From positions 1 through 6,258 of the forward strand of contig JBDTRY010000225.1 in NCBI GenBank assembly GCA_039931435.1: 6,258 nucleotides of DNA, read 5' to 3'. This document shows positions 1 through 6,258 of this stretch, piece by piece. The number at the start of each line of letters is the position of its first letter. The stretch's first letter is position 1. The notes below the pieces were generated by a model. The model saw only the letters and a list, made by a program, of their open reading frames with translations. It searched no databases and was not told the DNA's origin. The position numbers were made by a program, and so were the translations under genes. The stretch is from JBDTRY01 sp039931435 (lineage in GTDB: Bacteria > Acidobacteriota > Thermoanaerobaculia > Gp7-AA8).

Positions 1-6
1 TACAAT
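1..6 (+). promoter_or_regulatory. Possible -10 element of the regulator promoter
   Basis: The first six bases read TACAAT, five of six matches to the sigma-70 -10 consensus. Initiation about 7 bases downstream would leave a leader of roughly 24 bases before the ATG at 37. The -35 region would lie outside the window, so the call rests on one hexamer only and could be chance. Confidence 0.25.
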
Positions 7-22
7 CGACGCTCCCGAAGAA

Positions 23-28
23 AAGGAG
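23..28 (+). promoter_or_regulatory. Ribosome binding site that sets the regulator start
   Basis: AAGGAG at 23-28 is a near-perfect Shine-Dalgarno sequence lying 8 bases before the ATG at 37. An in-frame GTG at 28 overlaps the last base of this motif and so cannot be served by it. This favours ATG 37 over the three-codon-longer GTG start. Confidence 0.65.
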
Positions 29-36
29 TGTTCCGG

Positions 37-3000
37 ATGTCGGTGCGGCGAACGCGCAGACAGACCAAGCCACAGCTATCGCTTTCACTTTCCGATCTCG
101 GATGGGACGCGGCGACTGTGGCGCTGTTTGACCATTGCAGTCTTCCCTGGCATTCGCAGCTGCCGTCGAACAGCGTCAGTCTGGCAGCGGAATCGCTGGC
201 GGAACTCCGGCCGGGTGACAAACGAAAATCCCTTTCACTGCTCGGACAGTACTGCGCTCATCAGGCCTTTCTACGGTTCTGCGGATTTACCGACAGGTCG
301 TTCGACGCACAGGAATGGGCCGTGGCTTGGACACGTGGACAAGATCCTCGACTGATCCGAGTCACGGGTGCCGGGCTGGCGAACCAGGCAGAATCAAATC
401 TGCCTGGTCTGGCGTTGATCGAGGAGTTCGCCGATTGGGCAGAAATTGATCACCTCGAATGCCTCAAGGAGCCGTGGGGAAAACCGGAGGCGGTATACGC
501 GGAAGTCGACGAGCGCATTCATGGAATCAGAGAATCGAGGTTCTGGCTGCGAGCAGCCAGCCATGGGTCGCTTGGAGTTCCCGGAATCGAAACTCTTCGT
601 GATCTGCTCGCTGGAAAATCGCGATCGGCGGCCTGCGCTGGCGAAGTCGAGATGCTTCGCACCGGAAATCGACTTGCGGCCCTGCTGCCAGAATCTGTCG
701 TCGTAATGGGAGAATCCGCCAGTCCCCTCCGCCAGTTTTCGTCCGTGCGCACATTCGAACCGATCGTCGGCCCACTGGGGAAGCGCAGTGCCGCCGCATA
801 CGCTGAAGTGGTAGCCGAGCGAGCCGAACGCACGCCTCTCCTCGTGATCGTGGTTCGCGAAGAACGCTTCGATTCGAAGTCACGGGAGTTCCTGAAGATT
901 CTCAAAAATCAGTCGCGATGCTCCTGGCTTCTGCACGGCAACGAAGCAGTATCGCCAGCGACGAGCGCCGACACGCAGCGGTTGCGGGGAAGAACGTTCG
1001 TTCTCTCGCGGTGGCTTTCGCCGTCACTCGAGCTGGCTCAGAAACTGAATTCGGCGCCGGTCGAACTTCGTGACCAGTGGCTCACACAGTGGATCGACAG
1101 CACCGGCTACGAGGACTTCCTTCATCGGGGAACCGTGCCCGAAGTATTCATGGGACCGTTTCTCGAAGAACTAGGAGAGCCGCGCCGGTCATTTCTTGCC
1201 GCTCTGGCAGTACCCGGACCTTCCCTTCCGATCGGCGCAGCGACTGAGTTGCTACGCTCGCTCAGTTCAGACCTTCCGCTCGAAGACCTGCTAGTTCGGG
1301 ATGTCACAGCCATCCGGCAGGGCAGTTTTGAATTCATCGGTGCCGGAGTTTGCGAATTCCTGAAAGATTCGCTTCCCGAGAACTCCTATCCGCCTCTGGC
1401 GCGCCTCGCTGGCGAAGTGCTGGTGCGACACGGCCGGCCACGCACGGCCGCAGCGCTATTCGTTGCCGGCTCCGAAGCCAATCGCGCGCGCGAATTACTC
1501 GAGGACCTGGCGATCTCGCCGGATCCTGAGCTGATTGCGTTACTGGAAACTCTTCCCAAAGAATTCATCCAGTCGTCTCCCGTTCTCGTCGAAACCCTCT
1601 GCCGCGCATGGCTGGCCTCGGGCTGCTATCGAAGGGCGATGGGCATGGCAGCATTCGCATCGGGCAACGCGCAGCACATCGTCGCTGCCCATGCCCGGCG
1701 CCGTATGGGAAGCTACGCCGCTGCCCTTGCTGCGCTGGCCAGGTGTGATGGTCCGGAATCTTTCGAACAGGCGCTGCTGCGAGGGGAAATTTACAGGCTG
1801 ACCGACGATGAACGAGGCGCGGCCGAGGCGTTCGCCAGCGCGAAACTCCTGGCGGTCAACAGCGAGGAGATGGCCCGAGTTGGTTATCAATCCGCACTCC
1901 TCGAGCTCGACGCAGGACGCGGGGCCCCCACGGATTGGATGGCAGAGGATGATCGCGGCTTCCTCTCCGCCTGTTTTCGATCGTACGTGGCCCTGAGAGA
2001 GCCCGATTTCGTCGAGGCCGCCGCCGCATCGCAAGAAGCGTTTGCACTGGCGCGAACCGTTCCGGAACAGGCCGACGTGGCCCTGGATCTTCTGTACGTT
2101 CACTTCGAGTCGGGACTCTGGGAAGCAGCCCGGCATCAGGCCCGGGCAGCATTGACGCTGGTGGAGGAAACTGAGGGCGATCGTGCCGCGGGTGGGATCC
2201 TGTTCACTCTGGCCTATCTGTGCGCGGACGATGGCAGGTTTCTGCAGGCGCGAGAAAAGATCAACAGACTTCAGCATTTTTACGCGGCCAATTCCGACGA
2301 TCGAAGGCAGCGCGAGCTGGCCCTGCTCGAAGCACACCTGGCACTGGCTGAGGGGCGTCACGGGCAGGCGAGGCAACTGGCTGACGATGTTCTGCATGCG
2401 AATTTCGGAAGCGACATCCGCCAGGCGGCGGCGCTGGTCATCGATGAATTGGAATGGATCGAAGGATCAGCAACGTCCGTTCGCAGCGAGGCCGGGTCCT
2501 CGCGCGAGTTGATTGCACGCCATCTGTTGCAGCGAGCGCGATGTGAAGGAGTCGTTCCCGCGGAGATGGAGACCGGCTTCAATCGCACTCTCGCGGAGTG
2601 GGAGATCGAAACGATACGGGGTGGACCGGCGCCCCTTCCGAAAGCGACGAGCGGATCGGAAAAACTTCGACTGCTTCGCTCGCTGCGAGGCATCACGCGG
2701 CGCATACGTCGAGAGTCGTTGACGGCGGCCCTGAAGAGTCTCTGCGAGCAAACCGGGGTTCTTCCCGAGACGCCGGCGAACGACGGGCAGTTGAACGAGC
2801 TTGAAATGATGCAGCGCGTTGCATCCTCCGAGTTCCCGTTCGATTCCCTGACAGACTTCTCGTGGCGGTTTGCCACTCGCAACCGCCTGGGGCGCTGGAC
2901 AGAGCTGGGATCGCTCGCTCCACTCGACGCCGCCGAGCTGGACAGGGAAATGGAGAAACCAGGATTGGACTGGACGCGATGTGATGATCATTCCCTGCTG

Positions 3001-4083
3001 CACGTCCAGGGCTTTCAGCACTGGTCCGCTCCCTCGCGATATGCGCTGACGGAACTCTTTCGCCTCCGCGCCGAGAATCATTACCTTCGCCGCGCCGCAG
3101 AGCAGGACGAAAGTCAGGCCATTGCCGAGCGCGGGACGACTCCCATCGACGGGTGGGTGGGCGAATCCCCTGTGATGCTCGGCCTGATGGACCGCGTCCG
3201 TCGTGTCGCCGCGCGCGAGGTGCCCGTATGCATTCTCGGCGAGTCAGGGACGGGCAAAGAGCTCGTGGCTCTGGCCGTTCACAAACTGTCCGTGCGGCGC
3301 AGCCGGACCTTTACGCCGGTGAACTGCGCCGCGCTCCCGGAGCAGCTCGTGGAGAGCCAGCTTTTCGGCCACGTGCGTGGTGCCTTCACCGGTGCCGATC
3401 GCGACCGCATGGGACTGATCGAGGCTACCGAAGGCGGAACGCTGTTCCTCGATGAGATCGGCGAGCTGCCCCTGCCCATCCAGGCCAAGCTCCTTCGGTT
3501 TCTTCAGGAAAAAGAATTCCGGCCTGTCGGAGACACCGCGCGCCGCCAGGCGGATGTTCGCGTTCTGGCGGCCACGAACCGGAAGCTGGAGCAGGCCGTG
3601 GACGACGGGACGTTTCGCGAGGATCTCTACTATCGCATCAACGTTCTTGACGTGCGCATTCCTCCGCTCCGCGAGCGGGGGTCGGACGTATTACTACTGG
3701 CGCACCATTTCCTGGATCAGGAATGCCAGCGCCAGCGAGTAGGGCCGGCGCGCCTGTCGGAAGAGGTAGAGCTGGTGCTCTCCTCCTATCGCTGGCCCGG
3801 CAACGTACGCGAGCTGCAGAACACAATCCGCGCCGCACATGCCATCGCCGGGGATGCCCGGCGGGTGGAGCTTGTTCATCTGCCGGAGCGGCTCCAGGGA
3901 GTTCTCGTCGTGCGCGGCCCGGCTGGATCCTACTTCGAGGAACTGGACAAGTTCCGGCGCACGCTCATCGAGGGATCGCTGGCCCAGGCGGCCGGCAATC
4001 AGAATCAGGCGGCGAAGCTGCTGGGCATGTCCCGCCAGGCGCTGGCCTACCAGATCCGAGAGCTGGGCATTCACCTGAAGTAG
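37..4083 (+). CDS. Giant sigma-54-dependent transcriptional activator with TPR sensor region and Fis-type HTH
   Basis: This 1348-aa cytoplasmic protein should bind DNA upstream of sigma-54 promoters and use ATP hydrolysis to open the RNA polymerase complex. The AAA+ domain (about 1040-1270) is intact: Walker A GESGTGKE (1068-1075), the sigma-54 loop GAFTGA (1115-1120), Walker B ending in D1139-E1140, the FREDLYYR segment (1193-1200) with arginine-finger candidates, and the sensor II motif RWPGNVRELQN (1252-1262). A Fis-type HTH closes the protein (about 1300-1348; QAAKLLGMSRQAL). Residues about 452-810 are alanine- and leucine-rich helical pairs of TPR type, for example around 558-570, 579-605, 693-706 and 773-786. 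The first 450 residues resemble kinase C-lobe and STAND/AAA_16 NTPase segments without catalytic residues. Residues about 875-1020 look like a worn GAF domain ending in a short coiled coil. There is no receiver domain. Most activators of this class have 400-700 residues, so this one is very long. The start is ATG 37, placed 8 bases after AAGGAG. The sigma-54 activator call is very sure; the upstream domain assignments are inference. Confidence 0.95.
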   Translation: MSVRRTRRQTKPQLSLSLSDLGWDAATVALFDHCSLPWHSQLPSNSVSLAAESLAELRPGDKRKSLSLLGQYCAHQAFLRFCGFTDRSFDAQEWAVAWTRGQDPRLIRVTGAGLANQAESNLPGLALIEEFADWAEIDHLECLKEPWGKPEAVYAEVDERIHGIRESRFWLRAASHGSLGVPGIETLRDLLAGKSRSAACAGEVEMLRTGNRLAALLPESVVVMGESASPLRQFSSVRTFEPIVGPLGKRSAAAYAEVVAERAERTPLLVIVVREERFDSKSREFLKILKNQSRCSWLLHGNEAVSPATSADTQRLRGRTFVLSRWLSPSLELAQKLNSAPVELRDQWLTQWIDSTGYEDFLHRGTVPEVFMGPFLEELGEPRRSFLAALAVPGPSLPIGAATELLRSLSSDLPLEDLLVRDVTAIRQGSFEFIGAGVCEFLKDSLPENSYPPLARLAGEVLVRHGRPRTAAALFVAGSEANRARELLEDLAISPDPELIALLETLPKEFIQSSPVLVETLCRAWLASGCYRRAMGMAAFASGNAQHIVAAHARRRMGSYAAALAALARCDGPESFEQALLRGEIYRLTDDERGAAEAFASAKLLAVNSEEMARVGYQSALLELDAGRGAPTDWMAEDDRGFLSACFRSYVALREPDFVEAAAASQEAFALARTVPEQADVALDLLYVHFESGLWEAARHQARAALTLVEETEGDRAAGGILFTLAYLCADDGRFLQAREKINRLQHFYAANSDDRRQRELALLEAHLALAEGRHGQARQLADDVLHANFGSDIRQAAALVIDELEWIEGSATSVRSEAGSSRELIARHLLQRARCEGVVPAEMETGFNRTLAEWEIETIRGGPAPLPKATSGSEKLRLLRSLRGITRRIRRESLTAALKSLCEQTGVLPETPANDGQLNELEMMQRVASSEFPFDSLTDFSWRFATRNRLGRWTELGSLAPLDAAELDREMEKPGLDWTRCDDHSLLHVQGFQHWSAPSRYALTELFRLRAENHYLRRAAEQDESQAIAERGTTPIDGWVGESPVMLGLMDRVRRVAAREVPVCILGESGTGKELVALAVHKLSVRRSRTFTPVNCAALPEQLVESQLFGHVRGAFTGADRDRMGLIEATEGGTLFLDEIGELPLPIQAKLLRFLQEKEFRPVGDTARRQADVRVLAATNRKLEQAVDDGTFREDLYYRINVLDVRIPPLRERGSDVLLLAHHFLDQECQRQRVGPARLSEEVELVLSSYRWPGNVRELQNTIRAAHAIAGDARRVELVHLPERLQGVLVVRGPAGSYFEELDKFRRTLIEGSLAQAAGNQNQAAKLLGMSRQALAYQIRELGIHLK

Positions 4084-4161
4084 GGAGATTGTTAATGGTC
4101 ATGCACGGACGCGGTGATCGATCCAGATGCGGCGATTGCAGGCCGGCTCACCTCCGCGGCA

Positions 4162-4431
4162 TTACGAATCGCCCAGTTGTCTCCACTGCTCCAGCCGGCT
4201 CTTTGCCGTTTCCAGCGTCACTCCCCGGCGTTCGCCGAATGCGGGATCGCTGAGGATGCGCTCGTAGAAGCGGATGTTGGCCTCGCGAAACTCCGGCGTG
4301 ATGCGCTGGTCAATATCCTCGTGATGAACGTGCCCATCGAGGAACTCCAGCGCTTCGTCGAACTGCGCCAACTCCTCCTCGGTGAACTCCCGGTCTTCGG
4401 CCACGGCAATATCGTAGCAGGAGCGAGGCAC
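4162..4431 (-). CDS. Small acidic protein of unknown function (89 aa)
   Basis: I do not recognise this protein. It starts with GTG (4431-4429) and ends with TAA. An in-frame TGA at 4455-4453 lies only eight codons upstream, and GTG is the only usual start codon after it, so the start is well constrained. It is strongly acidic (22 Asp/Glu against 11 Arg/Lys), has no membrane segment or signal peptide, and looks mostly alpha-helical: a first helix at about 17-31, a His-rich turn GHVHHED (33-39), a second helix at about 46-61, and a third at about 72-86. It has one Cys (C5) and one Trp (W83). Third codon positions are strongly G/C. It is convergent with the regulator (78 bases between the stops) and divergent from the glycosyltransferase operon. 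A 150-aa plus-strand frame covers the same bases. I prefer the minus strand because its composition is that of a normal soluble protein and it has a Shine-Dalgarno sequence. It could be a regulatory or antitoxin-like protein, but nothing in the sequence proves this. Confidence 0.68.
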   Translation of the reverse strand: MPRSCYDIAVAEDREFTEEELAQFDEALEFLDGHVHHEDIDQRITPEFREANIRFYERILSDPAFGERRGVTLETAKSRLEQWRQLGDS

Positions 4432-4443
4432 GCCCCGCTTGTA

Positions 4444-4449
4444 TCCTTT
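4444..4449 (-). promoter_or_regulatory. Likely ribosome binding site of the 89-aa gene
   Basis: On the minus strand AAAGGA (inside AAGGAAAGGA) lies 12 bases before the GTG at 4431. The spacing is a little long, but it is the only purine-rich element near the sole available start codon. Confidence 0.4.
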
Positions 4450-4519
4450 CCTTCAATGCCCTGGCGGCCCCGCAACGCTGGCCCGCACCTTCGCCGCGTT
4501 CTGCGCTATTCTGAAAATC

Positions 4520-4529
4520 TCCCGCGGGA
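4520..4529. repeat. 10-bp perfect palindrome in the divergent intergenic region
   Basis: TCCCGCGGGA is its own reverse complement and sits 33 bases before the TTG start at 4563 and about 90 bases upstream of the minus-strand gene. It lies in a 131-base region that must hold the promoters of both divergent genes, so an operator for a dimeric regulator is conceivable. There is no loop or T-run, so it is not a terminator. In GC-rich DNA a 10-bp palindrome can arise by chance. Confidence 0.3.
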
Positions 4530-4547
4530 AGCACGCATCCTCATCAT

Positions 4548-4552
4548 GGAGG
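4548..4552 (+). promoter_or_regulatory. Ribosome binding site that supports a TTG start at 4563
   Basis: GGAGG lies 10 bases before the TTG at 4563. No ATG or GTG in this frame sits at a suitable distance, so this site supports the TTG start. An ATG at 4546 in another frame overlaps the motif and ends at a TGA at 4564-4566 after only six codons. Confidence 0.5.
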
Positions 4553-4562
4553 CCACAGAGCG

Positions 4563-5018
4563 TTGACAGGCACGAACCGCCTTTCCTCCCGAGCCCTGGC
4601 CGCCGCCGTTCTCTTTGCCGCCACCGTAGCCGGCGGACTCGAGCCGCTCTACATGCGCATGCTCGTCGCCGACCGGGAGCAGTTGCGCGCCTCCGCTTCT
4701 CTCATTTCTGACCGCCACACTCCTCGCTATCCACTCTTTCTCGACGAGGTGCGCAAGCGCACGCCCGAGGGCACTTCCATCGCCATCCTCGCTCCGATGC
4801 GCCATTGGCAGGACGGCTATGACTACGCTTATTACCGGGCCTCCTATCTTCTCGAGGGACGGCGCGTGCTGCCGCTGCTCGATCGCTCCGACCACGTTCA
4901 TCTCGAGAACCTCGATGCTGCCGACTACATCGCCGACTGGGGAGTGACCGCCCGCTTTCCCGGCCGTAAAATCGTCTGGCGAGGTTCGGGCGGAGCGCTT
5001 CTCGGGCGGTCACAGTGA
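4563..5018 (+). CDS. Small single-pass membrane protein with exported domain, partner of the downstream glycosyltransferase
   Basis: This 151-aa protein begins with a positively charged stretch (R6, R10) and one hydrophobic helix (about 11-30, Ala/Val/Leu-rich), followed by a soluble domain of about 120 residues. By the positive-inside rule that domain faces the periplasm. It contains a beta-strand-like segment TSIAILAP, then an aromatic run YDYAYYRASYLLEGRRVLPLL, then a DAADYIADWG segment. This resembles the soluble C-terminal part that often follows the membrane core of GT39-like glycosyltransferases (family knowledge, from memory), here encoded as a separate protein. The start is TTG, supported by GGAGG 10 bases upstream. 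The stop overlaps the next start (GTGA, 5015-5018), so the two genes are almost certainly co-translated. The likely job is as accessory or substrate-binding subunit of the enzyme below. That role is inference, and I know of no named family for it. A cleaved signal peptide is possible, but no clear cleavage site is visible. Confidence 0.8.
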   Translation: MTGTNRLSSRALAAAVLFAATVAGGLEPLYMRMLVADREQLRASASLISDRHTPRYPLFLDEVRKRTPEGTSIAILAPMRHWQDGYDYAYYRASYLLEGRRVLPLLDRSDHVHLENLDAADYIADWGVTARFPGRKIVWRGSGGALLGRSQ

Positions 5019-6258
5019 CGTTCTTTCTCATCATCTGCACACTCATTCTCGGTCTTCCCTTTGCCCTCACGCTCGATTCCGAAGCGAGCCCCGGGCGGAT
5101 TGCCGGGGAAGCATTTCTCCTCGGCAGCGGCGCCGTGGCGGTGATCCTGATGGCCATGTCTCAGATCGGCGTTGCCTGGACTCGGCCATCGGTCATCGCC
5201 GCCTCGCTCGTTCTCTTTGCAGCGGGCTGCATTCCCCTGGTTCGACGGCGAGAGAGTTTCGAGCGAACCCGGTTCATCGGAGCCGAGGAGACGACGGCGG
5301 GACGAGTTCTCAGCGTAGTCCTCCTCATCGTCCTGCTTCTGACTGTCGCCGGCCACGCCATCTACGCAACGCGCGCTCCCATCCCCGAGTGGGATTTCTG
5401 GGCCATCTGGGGCCTGAAGGGCCGCGTCTTCGCAGCGAATCAGGGCATCGACTGGGTCTACCTCGAAGACCCTCTCCACGCCTTCGTCCATCCTGAATAT
5501 CCGTTGCTCGTCCCATTGAATTACGCGTTGCACACCATCGTTCGCGGAGACTGGGAAGACCGGCAGATCGGACTGCTGACGACGGCGTTCGGCGTAGCCA
5601 CGCTCCTCATCGTCCGGGATGTCCTGCGCCGCGAACTGCCTTCGACGGCCTGGACGGCGGCAGCAACCCTGGCCGTGGCCGCCATCGCTCTTTCTCCCTG
5701 GATTGGAATGGCCGAAGCTCCGCTGATCGCCTTCGGAGCGGGAGGCCTGCTGCTCGTGCGCCGAGGACTCGTTGCCGGTCAGGCGCAGCTGGTCACAGCG
5801 GGGGCCGTATTTCTCGGGTTGGCGGCGATGACCAAGAACGAAGGAAGCACGCTCCTTCTCGCCGCCACGATCGCCCTCGGCGTGTCCCTGGGCTGGAAGG
5901 ATCGCCGCACCCTGGTGCGTCTCTGGCCGGCCTACGCCCTGGCCCTTCCCTGGTGGATTCTTTCGCGCCTGCACAACCTCTCATCCGATCTCACAGCGGG
6001 GTTGACGCTCTCCCGCCTGATGCACGGCGCCTCACGCGCCGGTGAGGTGCTCAGAGATGTGGCGCTGCACACGCCGAACCGCCCCCTGTTCTGGGGGGCG
6101 ATCGTAATCGCCTTTCTGATCGCGGGCGGCAAGGTCCTGCGGCGGGAGCGGTTCATCCTCGTGGCCTGCGGTCTGCAGATCTGTGCGTACATCACGGCCT
6201 ACCTGATTACGCCGCATGACGTCGACTGGCAGGTGGCCACATCCTGGGTCCGGCTGCT
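5015..6258 (+). CDS. Polytopic GT-C type (GT39/PMT-like) membrane glycosyltransferase, 3' end outside window
   Basis: The frame is open from the GTG at 5015 to the window edge (414 complete codons plus two bases) with no stop. About ten or eleven hydrophobic segments can be seen, including residues 1-19, 27-50, 57-76 and 97-118, and several more between 185 and 400. After the fourth comes an extracytoplasmic loop with EWDFWAIWGLKGR (125-137), where acidic residues E125 and D127 sit as the catalytic acid pair does in first loops of GT-C enzymes. HPEYPLLVPLN (159-169), MTKNEG (272-277) and HDVDWQVATSW (401-411) follow. I recognise these as recurring motifs of bacterial GT39/ArnT-like proteins that use polyprenyl-phosphate sugars. 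The enzyme probably transfers a sugar to lipid, glycan or protein on the periplasmic face. The start is chosen because GTGA overlaps the upstream stop and keeps the first membrane helix; no strong Shine-Dalgarno sequence is near, so coupling is expected. Donor and acceptor cannot be told. Confidence 0.85.
   Translation, partial: MTFFLIICTLILGLPFALTLDSEASPGRIAGEAFLLGSGAVAVILMAMSQIGVAWTRPSVIAASLVLFAAGCIPLVRRRESFERTRFIGAEETTAGRVLSVVLLIVLLLTVAGHAIYATRAPIPEWDFWAIWGLKGRVFAANQGIDWVYLEDPLHAFVHPEYPLLVPLNYALHTIVRGDWEDRQIGLLTTAFGVATLLIVRDVLRRELPSTAWTAAATLAVAAIALSPWIGMAEAPLIAFGAGGLLLVRRGLVAGQAQLVTAGAVFLGLAAMTKNEGSTLLLAATIALGVSLGWKDRRTLVRLWPAYALALPWWILSRLHNLSSDLTAGLTLSRLMHGASRAGEVLRDVALHTPNRPLFWGAIVIAFLIAGGKVLRRERFILVACGLQICAYITAYLITPHDVDWQVATSWVRL

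Noticed and set aside
1540..2397. Minus-strand 285-codon open frame inside the regulator
   Set aside because: The plus strand codes continuously for the TPR region here, and the reverse frame shows no recognisable domain.
4084..4161. Terminator between the convergent regulator and 89-aa genes
   Set aside because: Only short weak inverted matches (GCCG with CGGC around 4142-4160) and no T-run on either strand. No intrinsic terminator can be supported.
4095..4253. Plus-strand 53-codon frame after the regulator stop, with GGGAG 7 bases before its ATG
   Set aside because: It runs antisense into the 3' end of the minus-strand 89-aa gene, and its composition (many Arg, Gly, Pro, Cys) looks like a shadow frame. 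The Shine-Dalgarno match overlaps the regulator stop codon.
4464..4494. Possible sigma-54 -24/-12 promoter for the divergent genes (GG...GC pairs on both strands)
   Set aside because: The GG to GC spacings found are 9 or 11 bases rather than the required 10, and the flanking bases do not fit TGGCAC-N5-TTGC.
4114..4566. Plus-strand 150-codon frame covering the 89-aa minus gene
   Set aside because: It lies in antisense codon register to the minus gene, which explains its Leu/Val/Ala-rich look. The minus product has the more natural composition and a better constrained start.
4925..5974. Minus-strand 349-codon open frame opposite the glycosyltransferase
   Set aside because: Its Arg/Gly/Gln/Glu-rich, low-complexity composition is what the reverse strand of a hydrophobic membrane-protein gene gives in GC-rich DNA. 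The plus strand has recognisable motifs throughout.

Overview
The window is GC-rich bacterial chromosome, densely coding, with G or C at most third codon positions. I see no phage, IS, tRNA, rRNA or CRISPR signal. The combination of a giant sigma-54 activator with TPR and degenerate PknK-like regions and a GT39-like membrane glycosyltransferase suggests Acidobacteriota or another deep-branching Gram-negative phylum. That is inference from protein style, because no taxonomic marker gene is present.

Layout. (1) Positions 37-4083 (+) hold one very large regulator of 1348 aa. A long, divergent N-terminal half and a TPR helical region lead into a fully conserved sigma-54-interacting AAA+ domain and a Fis-type HTH. 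(2) Positions 4162-4431 (-) hold an 89-aa, very acidic, unrecognised protein convergent with the regulator. (3) Positions 4432-4562 are a divergent intergenic stretch with a 10-bp perfect palindrome. (4) Positions 4563-5018 (+) encode a small single-pass membrane protein with an exported domain. (5) Positions 5015-6258 (+, running off the window) encode a polytopic GT-C-type glycosyltransferase, translationally coupled to the small protein through a GTGA overlap.

How they fit together. The last two genes form an operon that probably adds a sugar to a lipid-linked or surface substrate on the outer face of the inner membrane. The regulator should activate sigma-54 promoters somewhere. No correctly spaced -24/-12 element was found in the divergent intergenic region here, so its target is unknown and a link to the glycosyltransferase pair is not shown.

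The most interesting point is the regulator. Its AAA+ engine is intact, but the segments that resemble a kinase C-lobe, a STAND/AAA_16 NTPase and a GAF domain appear to have lost their catalytic signatures. This suggests an old kinase-ATPase-TPR-GAF-sigma54 fusion kept as a non-catalytic sensory scaffold. The second point is the split arrangement of a small exported domain and a GT-C enzyme.
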